6,139 nucleotides of DNA from the NCBI GenBank assembly GCA_001898095.1, contig MKSH01000068.1, forward strand, positions 5,594 through 11,732. Reading direction: 5' to 3'. This DNA is from Solirubrobacterales bacterium 70-9 (lineage in GTDB: Bacteria; Actinomycetota; Thermoleophilia; Solirubrobacterales; 70-9). Made by a program: the position numbers and the translations under genes. Below, one piece after another: positions 4,748 to 6,139 of this stretch (positions are counted from its first letter, which is position 1; each line of letters opens with the position of its first letter). The notes under the pieces are model-generated. The model worked only from the letters and a program-made list of their open reading frames with translations. It did not search any database and had not been told where the DNA came from.

Positions 4748-5730
4748 CAGGGACGCACCTCCTCGTGGTCGCGGTACCACTCCACCGTACGCGCGAGGCC
4801 GGTCCGCAGGTCGACGGCGGGCGCCCAGCCGGTCAGCTCGCGCAGCTTGGTCGAGTCGAGGTACTGGTCGAGAATCTCCCCCGCCGGCAGCCCGGAGCCG
4901 TATTCCGGCTCGACCTCTCCCCCGCCGACCTCCGCGGTCAGGGCGACCACCTCGCGGACCGAGTGCGGCTGGTCGCCGCCCGCGTTGAAGGCCTCGCCGA
5001 CGGCACCCTCGCGGTCGAGCACCGCGGCGATCGCCAGATGGGCGGAGACGGCATCGTCGACGTGGAGGAAATCGCGGCGGGGCGCGCCGTCGGAGCGAAT
5101 CTGCGGGGCGCGCCGGTCGGCGACCGCGATCGCCGTCTCCGGCACCAGCCGGGTGAAGTTCAGGTCGCCGCCGCCATAGACGTTGGCGAAGCGGCTGACC
5201 GCCAGCGGCAGGCCCCACTCGCGGGCGAGCCCGCGCGCCATCACGTCGGCGGCCGCCTTGCTCGAGCCGTAGGGATGGTCGGCGCGCAGCGGGAAGTCCT
5301 CGCGGTAGGGCAGCTCCGGCGCGGTCCCATAGGCCTTGTCGGAGGAGGCGAAGACAACCTTGGCGACCTCGGCGTCGCGGGCGGCGAGGAAGACGTTCCA
5401 GGAGCCGCGCACGTTCACGTCGACGGTCTCGTGCGGTGAGCGGCGGGCGACGCCGACGGTCGCCTGGGCGCCCAGGTGGAAGACCGCGTCGCAGCCCGCG
5501 ACCGCCGCCGCGACCCCCTCGGCGTCGAGCAGATCGGCCTCGACCAGCTCGACCTCGTCGCCGATCCCGAGCAGGTCGAGCCCAGAAGCGCGCGGCCCGC
5601 CGAGGTCGGTCTGCCGCGGCCCCGGCCGGTCGAGCACCCGCACCGCGCTCCCGGCCGCCAAGAGCCCGGCGGCCAGGTGCGACCCGACAAACCCGTGCCC
5701 GCCGGTGACCAGCGCCCGTCCGCTACCCAT
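4747..5730 (-). CDS. NAD-dependent sugar epimerase/dehydratase (SDR family, RfbG-like)
   Basis: A 327-residue extended short-chain dehydrogenase acting on nucleotide sugars in the cytoplasm. The Rossmann NAD site TGGHGFVGSHL is at 9-19 and the next cofactor-contact region DLLDAE at 66-71. FHLGAQATV (84-92), SSDKAYG (129-135) and the catalytic pair YGSSK (Y154, K158) follow. The substrate side shows SRFANVYGGGDLNFTRLVPE (179-198) and RRDFLHVDDA. The SDK triad in place of the TDE of dTDP-glucose dehydratase points to the CDP-glucose 4,6-dehydratase (RfbG) type, as does the neighbouring RfbF-like remnant. However, it is shorter than typical RfbG (about 355-370 residues), so GDP-mannose dehydratase-like or epimerase activity remains possible. 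The ATG at 5730 has a GGTGGGG stretch just upstream and overlaps the preceding remnant frame by 8 bases. Its end is coupled to the SRAP gene by TGATG. A 21-bp palindrome lies 19 bases upstream. Confidence 0.9.
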   Translation of the reverse strand: MGSGRALVTGGHGFVGSHLAAGLLAAGSAVRVLDRPGPRQTDLGGPRASGLDLLGIGDEVELVEADLLDAEGVAAAVAGCDAVFHLGAQATVGVARRSPHETVDVNVRGSWNVFLAARDAEVAKVVFASSDKAYGTAPELPYREDFPLRADHPYGSSKAAADVMARGLAREWGLPLAVSRFANVYGGGDLNFTRLVPETAIAVADRRAPQIRSDGAPRRDFLHVDDAVSAHLAIAAVLDREGAVGEAFNAGGDQPHSVREVVALTAEVGGGEVEPEYGSGLPAGEILDQYLDSTKLRELTGWAPAVDLRTGLARTVEWYRDHEEVRP

Positions 5731-6007
5731 GCCCCACCGGGCCCCGCTGTTGATGGGCCGAAAAGCGCTCTATATCAGCGCTTTTCGGCCCATCAACGTT
5801 CCAGACGACGGCGCCGATCTCCGCCACCGCCCTCTTCAGGTTGGGACGAACTACGGTCCTCGTCGCCGCGACGCCCGCCTCGCGGTGCCCCTCGAGCGGC
5901 GCGCCGAGGTCGACGTGGGCGACCCCGTCGGCGTAGGCGGCGCAGAAGGTCCGCTCGCGCGGCCGCGTCCCGCCACCGCCACAGAGGATCACCACGGGTG
6001 GTTTCAC
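5723..6007 (-). pseudogene. Nucleotidyltransferase (RfbF-like) remnant with internal deletion
   Basis: The frame is 94 codons. It starts with GTG at 6007-6005, reading VKPPVVILCGGGGTRPRERT, close to the N-terminal nucleotide-binding motif GGxGTRLxExT of sugar-1-phosphate nucleotidyltransferases. It then jumps to FCAAYADGVAHVDLGA (21-36), GHREAG and TVVRP (51-55), which match the FCxTYGDGVxDVDxxA segment found about 130 residues into glucose-1-phosphate cytidylyltransferase (RfbF, about 257 residues). The PKPM/GGRPILWH part and everything between is gone, apparently in frame. Homology fades after about residue 68, where the 21-bp palindrome begins (5797), and the rest of the protein is absent. 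It cannot be an active transferase. The GTG overlaps the upstream stop by 4 bases (GTGA) and its TAG overlaps the epimerase ATG by 8 bases, so operon spacing was kept. An intact RfbF upstream of an RfbG-like gene is the common arrangement, supporting the call. Confidence 0.62.
5749..5797. repeat. Perfect 21-bp palindrome E5 with TATA loop
   Basis: Two perfect 21-base arms (5749-5769 with 5777-5797) enclose the 7-base loop CTATATC. The outer arm reads GTTGATGGGCCG and the inner arm AAAAGCGCT. It lies inside the frame of the nucleotidyltransferase remnant and 19 bases before the epimerase start. No T-run follows on either strand. Read on the minus strand it contains TTGATG, 16 bases, TATAGA, a promoter-like spacing directed at the epimerase gene; by symmetry a similar arrangement (15-base spacer) points the other way. 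Terminator, promoter and mobile palindrome are all possible. Confidence 0.93.
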
Positions 6008-6139
6008 GCCGCCAGTCTTTCAGCGACGCTGCGGCCCGCGGCGATCGCCCCGGCCGAGGTCCCGCCGACGCACTCGAAGCGGTAGTCCTGGGCCAGCTCG
6101 CAGACCGCCGGCGGGTAGACGATCCCCCTGGGGATGCCG
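6004..6139 (-). pseudogene. Patatin-like phospholipase fragment, early stop; 5' end beyond the window
   Basis: Forty-four codons are visible before TGA at 6006-6004. They read GIPRGIVYPPAVCELAQDYR, then FECVGGTSAGAIAAG, then SVAERLAA. Patatin-like lipases have a Gly-rich oxyanion loop (GGGxxG) followed some 25 residues later by the nucleophile motif GxSxG; here these are GIPRG and GGTSAG (Ser in GTSAG). In the family the fold continues for 200 or more residues to a catalytic Asp in DG(G/A). Here it stops about 14 residues after the serine, so the gene is truncated. The last residues (RSVAERLAA) look unlike patatin and may be the tail of another gene joined by deletion, but this is a guess. 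The stop overlaps the next start by 4 bases (GTGA). Upstream sequence is needed to judge the beginning. Confidence 0.55.

Noticed and set aside
3638..5179. 513-codon plus-strand open frame over SRAP and epimerase
   Set aside because: Antisense to two genes with clear active-site motifs; the product is Arg/Pro-rich.
3935..5218. Longer 427-residue version of the SRAP protein
   Set aside because: SRAP proteins need Cys directly after the first Met; the ATG at 4747 gives MCGRF with a strong ribosome binding site, and the extra N-terminus is epimerase antiphase sequence.

Overview
The window is GC-rich throughout, with a strong GC bias at third codon positions, frequent GTG starts, a tRNA without an encoded CCA, a Gram-positive/actinobacterial style LexA box and large palindromes between genes. 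Together these suggest a high-GC actinobacterium, most likely of the Thermoleophilia/Solirubrobacterales type. This placement is inference from style and gene content; no marker gene here settles it.

Left part (1-1437). The 5' two thirds of a ribonuclease Z gene (rnz) lie on the minus strand and run off the left edge. Nine bases upstream of rnz is a broken gene for a group I intron-associated type PD-(D/E)XK endonuclease. It keeps its N-terminus with all expected catalytic residues and apparently its C-terminus, but has lost the middle and changed frame. A near-consensus LexA box lies 27 bases upstream of its start, so the endonuclease-rnz transcript may be SOS-controlled. On the plus strand a tRNA-Arg(CCG) is followed after only 7 bases by a MmcQ/YjbR-family gene.

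Middle (1424-3258). An alpha/beta hydrolase on the minus strand overlaps the end of the yjbR-like gene by 14 bases, tail to tail. It is divergent, across 71 bases, from a single-pass membrane protein of unknown function with a very acidic C-terminal tail.

Repeat island (3259-3934). About 680 non-coding bases between two convergent genes hold four large palindromes. The outer two (3291-3358 and 3762-3823) have unrelated stems of about 25 bp but an identical 12-base loop. They are inverted relative to each other, so each reads CGGGCAGGCUGU in the RNA coming from its own flanking gene. The inner two (3473-3519, 3636-3686) share a GTTCGC stem core. This is the strongest candidate for something undescribed in the window.

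Right part (3935-6139), all minus strand and tightly overlapped. In transcription order: a truncated patatin-like lipase (runs off the right edge), a nucleotidyltransferase (RfbF-like) remnant with a large internal deletion that contains a perfect 21-bp palindrome, an intact NAD-dependent sugar epimerase/dehydratase, and an intact SRAP/YedK-type abasic-site protein. The first three junctions overlap by 4, 8 and 1 bases. Three genes in about 6 kb have lost internal or distal parts while the neighbouring genes are intact, so either local gene erosion or an assembly problem needs to be considered.
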